Below the pieces are notes generated by a model. The model was not told where the DNA came from. It saw only the letters and a list, made by a program, of their open reading frames with translations, and did no database searches. A program made the position numbers and the translations under genes. A stretch of DNA of 64,000 nt from Gemmatimonas sp. (lineage in GTDB: Bacteria; Gemmatimonadota; Gemmatimonadetes; Gemmatimonadales; Gemmatimonadaceae), in NCBI GenBank assembly GCA_011390935.1, contig JAABRL010000014.1:1-64000 (forward strand), in the 5' to 3' direction. Below are positions 26,354 through 35,852 of the stretch, piece after piece. Each line of letters opens with the position of its first letter. The stretch's first letter is position 1.

Positions 26354-27287
26354 GCAGCTGGTTGCGCCCGCCGTGCGTCCTAGTGCACCCACGCCCATGC
26401 CGGCGGTGAGCCAGTTTGCCGCCGATCGTGTGGCCGTGCAGCGCGCGCTCGATACGTTCTGCGCTCGATGGCTCAACCATCTGTCGCCGCGTACGGCCGA
26501 GGCCATTCGCTATGCGCTGCTCGGCGAGGGGAAGCGGCTGCGCGCCATTCTGTTGCTCGAGGCCAGCCGCGCGTGTGGCGGGCCCGCGGACGCCTTCGAA
26601 CTGGCGGCCGCCGTCGAAGTCGTCCATGCCTATTCGTTGGTGCACGACGACCTGCCGTGCATGGACGACGACGACGTACGTCGCGGTCGTCCCACGGTGC
26701 ACCGGGCGTATGGTGTCGAGGTGGCCACGGCTGCCGGACTCGCGATGGTGCCGCTGGCTGCGCAGAGCGCGTATCACGCCGCGCGTGCCCTCGGCCTGTC
26801 GGCGCCGGAATCTGGCGAGGTGGTGCGGACGCTCATGCAAGCGTCTGGTGGTGGTGGCATGATCGGGGGGCAACTCCTCGATCTCGAGGCCGAGGGCGTT
26901 CATCTCACCCTCGACGCGATGGAGCGGGTCCACCGCCTCAAGACGGGGGCGCTCATTGCGGCCTCGGTGATGGTTGGCGCCCAGGCCGCGAGGGCGTCCG
27001 AGGTGCGACGCCGTGCGCTCGCGCACTACGGGGCCGCCATCGGTCTGGCGTTCCAGATTGCCGATGACGTACTCGATGTCACGGCGACCACCGACGAACT
27101 CGGCAAGACCGCCGGCCGCGATCTCGCGCTGGCCAAGAGCACCTATCCGGCGCTGCTCGGGGTAGAGGGAGCGATCGAGCGCGCCACGGCGTTGGTTGAA
27201 CAGGCGTGTGGTGTGCTGGCAGCCGAGGGGCTGCTCACGCCCACGCTTGAGCAGTTGGCGCGGTACATCGTCGAACGACGCAACTGA
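26343..27287 (+). CDS. ispA: Polyprenyl synthetase (farnesyl/geranylgeranyl diphosphate synthase)
   Basis: About 314 residues from GTG 26343. It condenses dimethylallyl/geranyl diphosphate with isopentenyl diphosphate. The first Asp-rich motif is HDDLPCMDDDDVRRG (about residue 101), the second FQIADDVLDVTATT; the GKRLRAIL motif near residue 60 is also clear. The residues before the first motif (VVHAYSLVHDD) suggest a short-chain enzyme, C15 or C20. It is followed by dxs, so precursor supply and chain elongation are encoded together. Confidence 0.88.
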   Translation: MTLEQLVAPAVRPSAPTPMPAVSQFAADRVAVQRALDTFCARWLNHLSPRTAEAIRYALLGEGKRLRAILLLEASRACGGPADAFELAAAVEVVHAYSLVHDDLPCMDDDDVRRGRPTVHRAYGVEVATAAGLAMVPLAAQSAYHAARALGLSAPESGEVVRTLMQASGGGGMIGGQLLDLEAEGVHLTLDAMERVHRLKTGALIAASVMVGAQAARASEVRRRALAHYGAAIGLAFQIADDVLDVTATTDELGKTAGRDLALAKSTYPALLGVEGAIERATALVEQACGVLAAEGLLTPTLEQLARYIVERRN

Positions 27288-27339
27288 CGGCCCCGTCTGG
27301 CCATCCGTCGCTTCGATACCTTCATTTTTCCAGATCGCC

Positions 27340-29235
27340 ATGTCCATTCTCGAGCGCATTCAATCGCCGGCCGACCTTCGCGGCCTCTCGCGCGACGAAC
27401 TCCGGGCTGTTGCCGCCGCCATGCGTGAGCGCCTCATCGAGGTCTGCTCCGACACGGGCGGTCACATTGGCGCCGGCTTGGGCGTGGTCGAACTCACGAT
27501 CGCTTTGCACACGGTGCTCAACACGCCGCGCGACCTGCTCGTGTGGGACGTGGGGCATCAGGGCTATCCGCACAAGCTGCTCACGGGTCGCAACGACCGA
27601 CTCGAGACGCTGCGTCAGGAAAACGGCCTGAGCGGCTTTCTCAAGCGAAGCGAGAGCGAGTACGACACGTTCGGCGCCGGCCATGCCGCCACAGCGATCT
27701 CTGCGGCCGTGGGCATGGCGGCCGGTCGGGATCTACGGGGCGACGACTTCAAGGTCGCGGCCATTCTCGGAGACGGGGCGCTCTCGTGCGGTCTGGCCTA
27801 CGAGGGCCTCAACAACGCGGGGCACTCCGATCGCGATATCATCGTCGTCCTCAACGACAACGAGATGTCGATCGCGCCGAACGTTGGCGCCATGCACAAA
27901 TATCTGCTGTCGGTGCAGCGCAATCCGCTCTACAACCGACTCCGTTCGAAGATCGGGGACATCGTCGATTCGGCGCCGTCGCCCTTCAGCGGGGTCAGCA
28001 CCATCGTGCGGAAGTGGGAAGAGAGCGTCAAGTCGTTCCTGACCCCCGGCGTTCTGTTCGAAGAGCTCGGCTTCCGCTACTTCGGTCCGGTGGACGGCCA
28101 TGACATGGACGCGCTCATCGAGACGCTGAGCGCCGTGCGTGATTTCAAGGGTCCGCGCCTCGTGCACGTGCTCACGCAGAAGGGGAAGGGGTTTCCGGCC
28201 GGCGAACACGGCGAGAAGTGGCATGCCCTCCCGCCCGGACACGATCCGAGCACCGGCAAGCAGCGCGCGACGCCGACGTCGCCCGCCAAGCCGAACTGGA
28301 CCGCCGTGTTCGGCAAGGGGCTCTCCGAGCTCGGTGAGCAGGTGAACGCGCTGTCGGTGATCACGGCGGCGATGCCGGGTGGCACCGGCACCGGTCCCTT
28401 CGGCAAGGCGTTCCCGTCGCGATTCTTCGACGTGGGAATCGCCGAAGGACACGCCGTCACGTTCGCTGCGGGCCTCGCCACGCAAGGCATTCGACCGGTG
28501 GTCGCGATCTACTCCACCTTCCTGCAGCGTGGCTTCGACAACATCGTGCACGACGTCGCCATTCAGAATCTGCCCGTCACCTTCGCCATGGATCGTGCCG
28601 GTCTCGTGGGCGAAGACGGCGAGACGCACGCCGGGCTCTACGACATCGCGTACATGCTGGCCGTGCCGGGCATGACGGTCACCGCGCCCAAGGATGGACG
28701 GGAAATGCTCGGGCTGCTCAAGGCCGGTGTGCAGCACGATGGGCCGTTCAGCCTGCGCTATCCGCGTGACACATCGCCCGACGTGCCGCCCGCCATGGGC
28801 GACATCGACGCGACGCCGTATGGCACGTGGGAAGTGCCGCGTCTGGGGCGCGAGTTCGCAATTCTTGCCGTCGGCACGATGGTGAACACCGCGCTCGAGG
28901 CGGCCGCGCAGCTCGCGGAGGACGGCATCGATCTCACCGTCGTCAACTGCCGATACCTCAAGCCGTACGACGAGGTCACGCTCAATGCAATCCTCGCCAA
29001 TCACGCGCAGGTCCTCACGCTCGAGGAAGGCACGGTCATCAACGGCTTCGGCGCGTTCATGAGCGCCACGATCGGACGCCTCGCGCCCAACGTGCGCGTG
29101 TCGGTGCACGGTGTCCCCGATCGCATCATCTACGCCGCGTCGCGTGCGCGTCAGCTGGCGCAGTGTGGCCTCGATGTCGCGGGTGTCGTGGCGCGTGTTC
29201 GCGCGCTGCACGAGTCCGAAGCTATCGCCGGCTGA
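27340..29235 (+). CDS. dxs: 1-deoxy-D-xylulose-5-phosphate synthase
   Basis: A 631-residue thiamine-diphosphate enzyme that condenses pyruvate and glyceraldehyde-3-phosphate, the first step of the MEP isoprenoid pathway. Motifs: GAGHAATAISAAVGMAAG, the TPP site GDGALSCGLAYEGLNN...VVLNDNEMSI and, in the transketolase Pyr domain, DVGIAEGHAVTFAAGLA and DRAGLVGEDGETHAG. ATG 27340 (MSILERIQSPADLRGLS) is the family start; the track extension overlaps ispA. Confidence 0.96.
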   Translation: MSILERIQSPADLRGLSRDELRAVAAAMRERLIEVCSDTGGHIGAGLGVVELTIALHTVLNTPRDLLVWDVGHQGYPHKLLTGRNDRLETLRQENGLSGFLKRSESEYDTFGAGHAATAISAAVGMAAGRDLRGDDFKVAAILGDGALSCGLAYEGLNNAGHSDRDIIVVLNDNEMSIAPNVGAMHKYLLSVQRNPLYNRLRSKIGDIVDSAPSPFSGVSTIVRKWEESVKSFLTPGVLFEELGFRYFGPVDGHDMDALIETLSAVRDFKGPRLVHVLTQKGKGFPAGEHGEKWHALPPGHDPSTGKQRATPTSPAKPNWTAVFGKGLSELGEQVNALSVITAAMPGGTGTGPFGKAFPSRFFDVGIAEGHAVTFAAGLATQGIRPVVAIYSTFLQRGFDNIVHDVAIQNLPVTFAMDRAGLVGEDGETHAGLYDIAYMLAVPGMTVTAPKDGREMLGLLKAGVQHDGPFSLRYPRDTSPDVPPAMGDIDATPYGTWEVPRLGREFAILAVGTMVNTALEAAAQLAEDGIDLTVVNCRYLKPYDEVTLNAILANHAQVLTLEEGTVINGFGAFMSATIGRLAPNVRVSVHGVPDRIIYAASRARQLAQCGLDVAGVVARVRALHESEAIAG

Positions 29236-29275
29236 TGCATCATCACATGAGCCGTCTCCGCGCCGTGGCGACCTG

Positions 29276-30151
29276 ATGCGCATTGGCGTGATCGGACATC
29301 GCGGGTACGCCGGCCTTCCCGGCGTGCTCGGCGCGCTGCTCGAGTTGGCACCGACCATCGGCGCCACGCTGGCGTTCGAAGACGAACTCTACGAAATCGC
29401 GGAGGACGGCGAACCACTGGGGGAGCCGGACGCGCTCGACCTGCTGCTCACGCTCGGTGGCGACGGCACCCTGTTGCGCGGCGCGCGGTATCTCGGCGCC
29501 CGCGACATTCCGATTCTTGGCGTGAACCTCGGTCGGCTCGGGTTCCTCACGTCGTGCGGAGGTGATGAGTTCGAAGAAGCGCTGCGCTTGTGGTCGCGTG
29601 GCGAGTTCACGGCCGAGCAGCGCATGACGCTCGACGCGCGCGCGTGGAGTGTGGACGGCGAGCCTCGTGGACGCTGGCGTTGCCTCAACGATGTCGTGCT
29701 GCACAAGGGCGGCTTCGCGCGCGTCGTACGCTTTGGCGTACATGTCGACGGTGAACCGCTTGGCGCGTACGGTGCGGATGGCGTGGTGATCTGCACACCG
29801 ACCGGGTCCACGGGGTACAGCCTGTCCGCCGGCGGTCCGGTTGTGGTCCCCACGGTGGAGTCGATCATGGTGACGCCTGTATCGCCACATACACTGGCGA
29901 TGCGTCCGCTGGTGTTGCCGCCGGACGTGGAGGTCGCCCTGCGGGCTGAAGATGGTCCGGAGGGACTTTTGGTAACGGTCGATGGACAGGTTGGCACCAC
30001 ATTCAAGGCTGGTGAAACCCTCATCGTCCGCCGTGCCGACACTCCCGTTCGTATCATCCGCTTCCCGGGCACCTCGTTCTTCGAACGCCTTCGCCACAAG
30101 CTTGGCTGGGGCGGGCTCAGTGAGCGCGACGGCGTCGTCTCCGCCGTATAA
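29276..30151 (+). CDS. nadK: NAD kinase
   Basis: About 291 residues. It phosphorylates NAD+ to NADP+. The signature LTLGGDGTLLRGARYLG is near residue 58, followed by GVNLGRLGFLTS, the substrate-binding RCLNDVVLHKG and TPTGSTGYSLSAGGPVV. ATG 29276 matches the family N-terminus. Its stop lies within the AAGGAG used by recN, 13 nt before the recN start. Confidence 0.94.
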   Translation: MRIGVIGHRGYAGLPGVLGALLELAPTIGATLAFEDELYEIAEDGEPLGEPDALDLLLTLGGDGTLLRGARYLGARDIPILGVNLGRLGFLTSCGGDEFEEALRLWSRGEFTAEQRMTLDARAWSVDGEPRGRWRCLNDVVLHKGGFARVVRFGVHVDGEPLGAYGADGVVICTPTGSTGYSLSAGGPVVVPTVESIMVTPVSPHTLAMRPLVLPPDVEVALRAEDGPEGLLVTVDGQVGTTFKAGETLIVRRADTPVRIIRFPGTSFFERLRHKLGWGGLSERDGVVSAV

Positions 30152-30164
30152 GGAGAAGGCCGGC

Positions 30165-31886
30165 GTGCTCCTCGAGCTCCGCCTGCGCAACGTCGCCGTT
30201 ATCGAAGCCGTGACCCTGCCGCTCGCTGGCGGGCTCAATGTGCTCACCGGGGAGACGGGCGCGGGAAAATCGCTCATCGTGGGCGCGCTCGGTCTGCTGC
30301 TCGGTGAACGGGCAGCGGCCGATCGCATTCGCGCGGGGCAGGACCGCGCCACGGTCGAAGCGACGTTCGACGCGCGCGGTCTCGACGAGGTGCGCGCCTG
30401 GCTCGATGCGCGCGGCATCGACGCCGAAGATGAAACGCTCATTCTCAAGCGCGAGGTGTCGAGCGCCGGTCGCTCGCGAGCATGGGTGAATGGCACGGCC
30501 GTCACGGTCGCCGTGCTGCGAGCACTCGGCGCGCAACTCATCACGGTGCACGGCCAGCACGAGGCGCAGCAACTGCTCGACGCCGCCGCTCAACGCAGCG
30601 TGCTCGATGCGTACGCAGGCGCCACGGAACAGGCAGCGCGTGTCTCCAGTGCCCATGCCCGGGTGCTCGCCGTTCGTGAGCAGCGTGCGGCGCTCGAGGC
30701 ACGTCGTGTGGCTGCGTCGCAACGCGCCGACTACCTGCGATTTCTCGTCGATGAGATCGACTCCGCGAAGCTGCAGCCTGGCGAAGACGAGCAGCTCGAC
30801 GCGGAGCATCGGCGATTGGCGCACGCCGAAGAGTTGCGGAGGACCGCCGAAGAGATCGTGGGTACGCTGCAGGGAGATGACGGCGCGGTGCTCGATCGGC
30901 TCGGGAGCGTGCAGCGTGCACTTGGCACACTGCAGCGCATCGATCCATCGCTCGAGCGCTTGCAAGCGAGCAGCGACGCCGCCTACTACGCGCTCGATGA
31001 GCTGGCGCGCGAGCTGGCAACGTACGCCGACGGCATCGAGGCCGATCCGCTGCGGCTGCGCGAGGTCGATACGCGGCGCGCGTTGCTGCATGCGCTGCTG
31101 CGGAAGCACGGCCCGACGGTGTCCGACGTGCTCGCGACGGCCGAGCAGGCGCGTGCCGAACTTGCGCTCGTGGATGACATCGAGTCTGCACGCGCGACGG
31201 TGGAGCGTGCGCTGCAGCAGGCACTCACGGAGCATGCCGCTGCCGCTACCGAACTCACAACGTTGCGCACGGCCGCAGCGGCCACGCTACGCGAGGCGGT
31301 GAGTGCGCTGCTGCCGGAGCTTGGCATGGTGGACGGCCGCTTTCTCGTGCAGCTCACGACGCTGGCGGAGGCCGGCGCGTACGGCGCCGAGCAGGTGCAG
31401 TTCCTCGTCGCGCTCAACGCAGGGATGGCGCCCGGCCCACTCGATCGTGTCGCCTCGGGCGGTGAGCTGGCACGCGTGATGCTGGCGGTGAGCACGGTGC
31501 TCGCACGGCTGCAGGCAGTGCCCACGCTGGTATTCGATGAGGTCGATGCCGGGGTCGGCGGTGCGGTCGCGTGGCAGGTGGGCGCGCTCATGCGTCGCGT
31601 GGCAGCGCACCATCAGGTGCTGGCGATTTCACACCTCGCGCAAATCGCGGCGTGCGCCCATCACCATGTCGTCGTGCGCAAGGCTCGCACCGATGGGTTC
31701 ACCACGTCGGATACGGAAACGGTGCAGGACGACGCACGGGTGCTGGAGCTGGCGCGCATGCTCGGCGGTGACGCGGAGCGGGAAGTGAGTCGTGCGCACG
31801 CGCGGGAGCAGCTGGAGCGTGGTGCGGCGATTGGCGACGCCGCCCCGACCGCGAGGGTGCGTCAGCGCCGCGGGAAGCCGCGATAG
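30165..31886 (+). CDS. recN: DNA repair protein RecN
   Basis: About 573 residues. An SMC-like ATPase in double-strand break repair. Walker A is NVLTGETGAGKSLIVGALG (about residue 28), a coiled coil fills the middle, the ABC signature VASGGELARVMLAVSTV and Walker B TLVFDEVDAGVGGAVAW are at about 430-465, with a final IAACAHHHVVVRK segment. GTG 30165 has AAGGAG nine nt upstream. Its end overlaps by 25 bp the end of the convergent gene. Confidence 0.94.
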   Translation: MLLELRLRNVAVIEAVTLPLAGGLNVLTGETGAGKSLIVGALGLLLGERAAADRIRAGQDRATVEATFDARGLDEVRAWLDARGIDAEDETLILKREVSSAGRSRAWVNGTAVTVAVLRALGAQLITVHGQHEAQQLLDAAAQRSVLDAYAGATEQAARVSSAHARVLAVREQRAALEARRVAASQRADYLRFLVDEIDSAKLQPGEDEQLDAEHRRLAHAEELRRTAEEIVGTLQGDDGAVLDRLGSVQRALGTLQRIDPSLERLQASSDAAYYALDELARELATYADGIEADPLRLREVDTRRALLHALLRKHGPTVSDVLATAEQARAELALVDDIESARATVERALQQALTEHAAAATELTTLRTAAAATLREAVSALLPELGMVDGRFLVQLTTLAEAGAYGAEQVQFLVALNAGMAPGPLDRVASGGELARVMLAVSTVLARLQAVPTLVFDEVDAGVGGAVAWQVGALMRRVAAHHQVLAISHLAQIAACAHHHVVVRKARTDGFTTSDTETVQDDARVLELARMLGGDAEREVSRAHAREQLERGAAIGDAAPTARVRQRRGKPR

Positions 31887-33463
31887 ATCCGCAGTTCGAG
31901 TCGGTCGCGTACCAGCGATGGCACGATCACACCCGACGCGTTCAACGCGACCTCATGCGAGAACATGATCTCCACGGCGCGGCGCGAGTTGCCACGCACG
32001 AACGGCGCGAGCGTGGAGTACGTGATGCCGATCGCACCAAACTGTGCCGAACCGGATGGTGTGCGATACTCCTCGCCGTCCGCCGTCACGTACGTATCGC
32101 CGCCCATGGTGCGCCGCGCCCAGGTGGCCGAGACACCGAGCTTTTCGCCAAGGTTGATGCGCGGCGCGATCTCGAAATCGAATCGCTGTCCGAGTGAGCG
32201 GCTGGCCGCCTGTGGCCTTGAGGTGAAGAACACATCGGGCAAGCCCGCGCCAGGCAACCGGACGACGGCCTGATCCGGACGCGGCATGGTACTGCGTGCC
32301 GTGACCGAGACCCAGCCCCACTTGCGCCACACCGCGTCGGCGGTGGCGCGCAGCAGCAGCGCATTCACGCCCTCGCCGGTGGCGAGCGCGAAGGGTTCGT
32401 TGGCTTGTGCGCTGCTGGCCGTGCCGAAGCGCCAGCCGGCTGAGGCGAGCACGCGCACGCCGCTGCGGCCGCTCGTAAGCCGCGCCGCCTGATTGGCGCG
32501 CCAGGTGTCGAACAGCAGCACGCGCGCTTCGAGGTCCACGTCGCCCATGCCGGCTCGAAAGGCGCCGCCCAGCGTATCGGCGTTGAGGCCGAACGCCGAG
32601 TCCTGCGCGAGCGACTGCAGCCCCTCGGGGCCGTAGACGAGGGTAGCGCCGAAGGGGACGTCACGCCGCAGCGAGCTGAAGCCGTACTCGGCAAATGCGT
32701 CGCTCAGCTCGGCGAGCGACTCGCCAATGGCCCGGTGCTCCGGGCTGCCAGCGACCGGCACAACCGGGGCGCCGAGCGTGGTCGTACCGTCACCGTAGAC
32801 AGCCAACCACGAGGTGGCGAAACGCTCGGTGCGGCTCAACAAGGCCTCGGCGGCCGCGGGGTCGGCGCGAATCACATCGCATACGTCACCGGTCCCACCG
32901 CCGCCGCACGTCGCGATGGCATCGGACAAGGTGGTGCGCGCATCGGCCAGTCGGAAGAAGACGCCGCCATTGTCGATCGCGGCCTGGCCATTCGTGAGCG
33001 CCGGGTTGGCGCCCACGTTGGCGTCCACGCCGTTGCGGTTGAGCACGAGCCGTGCATCGTGCACCACTTCCACGTACGGCACCCGCACCCCGAGGCTGAC
33101 CCGGTCAGTCAACCCCAGCTCGGCCTGCAACAGCGAGGTCGTGCGACGAACGGCGCCGCTGGCCTCGAGCGGACCGAGCGTCAGCCCGAAATCGCTGCGC
33201 CCCAGCAGGCTGCGAATGCCGGTCTCTGTCTCCGCGAGCACGGGTAGCTGCGCGGGCCCGAAGGACGGCGTACTGACGCCGCGCAGCAGTTGGCCGACGG
33301 TACCATTGCCGAGCAGGCGTCGGTCCCACTGGTCCCACGTGCCGCTGATCGACAGGCGCCAGGTGCGCGCCGGAACGGGCACCGCGTCTTCCCCCAGTCC
33401 AGCAACGGCTTGCGCCTGCAGAGCACGGCCAGCGGTCGCGATGAGCGAAAGCGCCACGGCCAC
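31862..33463 (-). CDS. Secreted outer-membrane beta-barrel-like protein (unknown)
   Basis: About 533 residues on the - strand. The N-terminus looks like a signal peptide (ALSLIATAGRALQAQA). The rest is rich in alternating hydrophobic strands, for example LGVRVPYVEVVHDARLVLN and APRINLGEKLGVSATWARR, and ends FPRR. An outer-membrane barrel is likely; no named family was recognised. GTG 33463 is the only standard start in frame, but basic residues expected in a signal-peptide n-region (LRRPLT) are encoded just upstream, so the real start could be a rare codon. It overlaps recN tail to tail. Confidence 0.55.
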   Translation of the reverse strand: MAVALSLIATAGRALQAQAVAGLGEDAVPVPARTWRLSISGTWDQWDRRLLGNGTVGQLLRGVSTPSFGPAQLPVLAETETGIRSLLGRSDFGLTLGPLEASGAVRRTTSLLQAELGLTDRVSLGVRVPYVEVVHDARLVLNRNGVDANVGANPALTNGQAAIDNGGVFFRLADARTTLSDAIATCGGGGTGDVCDVIRADPAAAEALLSRTERFATSWLAVYGDGTTTLGAPVVPVAGSPEHRAIGESLAELSDAFAEYGFSSLRRDVPFGATLVYGPEGLQSLAQDSAFGLNADTLGGAFRAGMGDVDLEARVLLFDTWRANQAARLTSGRSGVRVLASAGWRFGTASSAQANEPFALATGEGVNALLLRATADAVWRKWGWVSVTARSTMPRPDQAVVRLPGAGLPDVFFTSRPQAASRSLGQRFDFEIAPRINLGEKLGVSATWARRTMGGDTYVTADGEEYRTPSGSAQFGAIGITYSTLAPFVRGNSRRAVEIMFSHEVALNASGVIVPSLVRDRLELRIYRGFPRR

Positions 33464-33718
33464 GGTGAGCGGCCGACGCAGTGCCGCGGAGTGCGTGGGG
33501 AGCGTACGCGCGAGGCGTACCAGCGCGAAGCGAAAAAGCGTGCGGCGAGGAGGCAGAATCGGACCGGAGAACAGCGAAAAGGGGGACTGCGCCGAGACAC
33601 GCTCCGCCTGATGGAGCTGTGGCGCTAGATTCGATCGAGCTTAGCCCGTCCGCCACATGGCGTCAACGCGACCAGCCGCAGGGTTGTAGCGTGCCTCGCT
33701 TCCAGGAGTTCCGTCCTC

Positions 33719-35503
33719 GTGCCTTCCCGTCCGATCCCGTCCATTCCGTGGCAGACCACGGGCAATCACTGGCTGTCGCTGCCGTGCATCCATCCGGCGG
33801 ACGGTGCGGTGTACGCGCTGGGCGTGCTCCATCGCGGCGCGCGAGCAGCGATCGAGTTCGCGGGCGCGGCGGATTTCGAGCAGGGCGTCGGACAGCCGCT
33901 GCTGCGGCCGGTGGTGCGCGTGGACGGCGTGGTGCGCGAACTTGCCGCGGAGGGCATCGCGTGGGAGCGGGCTGTGGGGTGGCTGCCGACGTTCACCTGC
34001 GTCGTGGGGTCGCTGCTGCTGCGCGGCACGATCTTCGCCCCGTATGGCCGTGATGCGGACATGGCGGGCGCGGTGTATGCGGTGACCGTGGAGAATCGCG
34101 GTACCACGGCGCACGAGGTGGAAGTGGCACTCGTGGGACAGCTGGGGCATCGGCAGCAGCGGGTGCGCACGGCGCGCGCGTTCGACGACGCGCATCGGGT
34201 GGTGTGCGTGGATGATGACATGCTCGTGCTCGAGGGCGCGGCGATTCCGGGCGTCGCGGCCGTCGCCATCGGTGCCGACGGGCCGGCGGTGTGCGAAGTG
34301 GGTGGTGAACTCGCGCCGCTCTTCGCGATGCGCCGCGCGTTTCGCGTGGATCCGGGACAGTCGGTTCCGTGTGCGTTCTACATTGCCGTCGGGCCGGAGC
34401 GTGACGGCGCCTGCGCGACGGTGCATGTGCTACGCCGCCGCGGCTGGCGCACCCTGCTCGCCGCCACGCGTGAGGCGTTGCAGCAGCTGGAGCAGGCCAC
34501 GGGCAACGAGGCCGTCGATCGACTCGTCAATCGGAATCTGCTGTTCGCGTACTTCTACGGCGTGGGACGCGGCCTCGATGACGCGCACTATTATCTCGTG
34601 CGTACGCGCGCGCCGTGGCACAGCGTCGGCGCGACCGTTCGCGACTGGGAAGCGCTCATGTGGACGCTGAGCGCGGTGCAGCTCGCCGATACGGGACTGG
34701 CGCGCGAGCTGCTCGTGCGAACGTGCGAACTCCACGGCTACGCGCCGGGGCAGGGCGTGCACTATCTCGACGGCACGCTGTTCGAGCCGGGCTTCGCGAT
34801 CGAAGGGGCCGCGGCGTACGCCATTGCGATCGATCGCTACATTCGGACCACCAACGACGATCAGATCGTGGAGGAACCGGTGGTCGCCGACACGTTGTAT
34901 GTGTCCAGCGATGATCTGGCGGCGCGTCGCGACGAGCGGCTGGCGCTGTACAGCACCGAGGTCAGTCCCGGCGGCGCACCGGTGCGCTACCCGTTCACGT
35001 TGCACGGCAACGCCGTGGTCGCCGCGGCGCTCGATGTGCTCCGCCGCACACTCGATGAAGAAGCGGCGCGCGACGTGGAGGATCCCGAAGCGGTCCGCGC
35101 GGCGATTCGTCGCCACTTTGCGCAGGACCGTGGTGGCAAGGCGCAGCTGGCGGCCTCGGTGGATCTCGCGGGGGGGAGCGATCAGAGCGATGATCCCGCG
35201 GCGTCCGTGCTGTGGCTGCCGCTCTACGACGCACTCGACCGTGACGATTCCCTGTTCCGGCGGACGGTGCGCGCAGTGCCCGCGCATGAGGGGGGGCTGG
35301 TGCGGGAGATCGCGCGACTGCTCGGGCCTGATGGTGGTGAGGTGCTGCAGTGGCTTCGCCGTGCGCCACTCGATCAGGGCATCGCGGCCACGGACGTGGA
35401 CGCGGAGGGACGGGCCACGGGCGATGGCGGCGATGCGGCGTTGGCGGGGTTGCTCGCGTCGACCGTGTGGTACGCCATGCACGCGCTCGGGTTACGCGGC
35501 TGA
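33719..35503 (+). CDS. Putative six-hairpin glycosidase-like protein
   Basis: A 594-residue protein with no signal peptide. An N-terminal beta-sandwich-like part (about 1-230) precedes a helical part with repeated Trp/Tyr/acid motifs (NLLFAYFYGVGRGLDDAHYY, HSVGATVRDWEALMWTLSA, GVHYLDGTLFEPGFAIEGAAAYAIAIDRY), reminiscent of alpha/alpha-toroid glycoside hydrolases. Catalytic residues cannot be assigned. GTG 33719 has AGGAG ten nt upstream. The 255 bp separating it from the divergent membrane protein show no convincing promoter. Function is a guess from fold appearance. Confidence 0.5.
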   Translation: MPSRPIPSIPWQTTGNHWLSLPCIHPADGAVYALGVLHRGARAAIEFAGAADFEQGVGQPLLRPVVRVDGVVRELAAEGIAWERAVGWLPTFTCVVGSLLLRGTIFAPYGRDADMAGAVYAVTVENRGTTAHEVEVALVGQLGHRQQRVRTARAFDDAHRVVCVDDDMLVLEGAAIPGVAAVAIGADGPAVCEVGGELAPLFAMRRAFRVDPGQSVPCAFYIAVGPERDGACATVHVLRRRGWRTLLAATREALQQLEQATGNEAVDRLVNRNLLFAYFYGVGRGLDDAHYYLVRTRAPWHSVGATVRDWEALMWTLSAVQLADTGLARELLVRTCELHGYAPGQGVHYLDGTLFEPGFAIEGAAAYAIAIDRYIRTTNDDQIVEEPVVADTLYVSSDDLAARRDERLALYSTEVSPGGAPVRYPFTLHGNAVVAAALDVLRRTLDEEAARDVEDPEAVRAAIRRHFAQDRGGKAQLAASVDLAGGSDQSDDPAASVLWLPLYDALDRDDSLFRRTVRAVPAHEGGLVREIARLLGPDGGEVLQWLRRAPLDQGIAATDVDAEGRATGDGGDAALAGLLASTVWYAMHALGLRG

Positions 35504-35512
35504 GGCATGGGC

Positions 35513-35538
35513 GCGGGGCGTGATTGTCTGCGCCCCGC
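35513..35538 (+). terminator. Hairpin after the glycosidase-like gene
   Basis: GCGGGGCG and CGCCCCGC form a perfect 8-bp stem with a 10-nt loop. It lies directly before the tRNA-Gly promoter. No T-run beyond TT. Confidence 0.45.
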
Positions 35539-35568
35539 TTGTCGCCCGGACGCACTCGGGGTTATGTT
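35539..35568 (+). promoter_or_regulatory. Promoter for tRNA-Gly
   Basis: TTGTCG at 35539-35544, an 18-bp spacer and TATGTT at 35563-35568, ending 8 nt before the mature tRNA 5' end. Confidence 0.55.
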
Positions 35569-35576
35569 AGGCGCAC

Positions 35577-35649
35577 GCGGGAATAGCTCAGTTGGTAGAG
35601 CACAACCTTGCCAAGGTTGGGGTCGCGGGTTCGAGTCCCGTTTCCCGCT
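35577..35649 (+). tRNA. tRNA-Gly (anticodon GCC)
   Basis: A 73-nt cloverleaf. The acceptor GCGGGAA pairs with TTCCCGC; D arm GCTC...GAGC; anticodon arm CAACC-TTGCCAA-GGTTG with anticodon GCC; T arm CGGG-TTCGAGT-CCCG. The discriminator is T. CCA is not encoded and must be added after transcription. Confidence 0.97.
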
Positions 35650-35708
35650 CTTGTTGGCGTCGTTCGACTGTCGTCAATGCTGCATTTCATCGATCGGAGC
35701 AGGACGGG

Positions 35709-35740
35709 GGAGCGGGCAGGTGCCGCTCCTTTCGCGTTTT
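35709..35740 (+). terminator. Terminator between tRNA-Gly and tRNA-Leu
   Basis: GGAGCGG-GCAGGTG-CCGCTCC, a perfect 7-bp stem followed by TTTCGCGTTTT. If active, tRNA-Leu, which begins 6 nt later, needs its own promoter within the 59 bp before it or depends on read-through. Confidence 0.5.
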
Positions 35741-35745
35741 CGGTG

Positions 35746-35829
35746 GCCCGGATGGCGAAACCGGTAGACGCGGGGGCCTTAAAAGCCCCTTCCCGCAAGG
35801 GGGTGCGGGTTCGAGTCCCGCTCCGGGCA
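35746..35829 (+). tRNA. tRNA-Leu (anticodon TAA)
   Basis: An 84-nt class II tRNA. The acceptor GCCCGGA pairs with TCCGGGC; the anticodon arm GGGGC-CTTAAAA-GCCCC carries TAA; the variable arm CTTCCCGCAAGGGGG is long, as expected for Leu; the T arm is GCGGG-TTCGAGT-CCCGC. Discriminator A, CCA not encoded. Confidence 0.96.
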
Positions 35830-35852
35830 CTCATCACGAGCAGGAGTACGGC

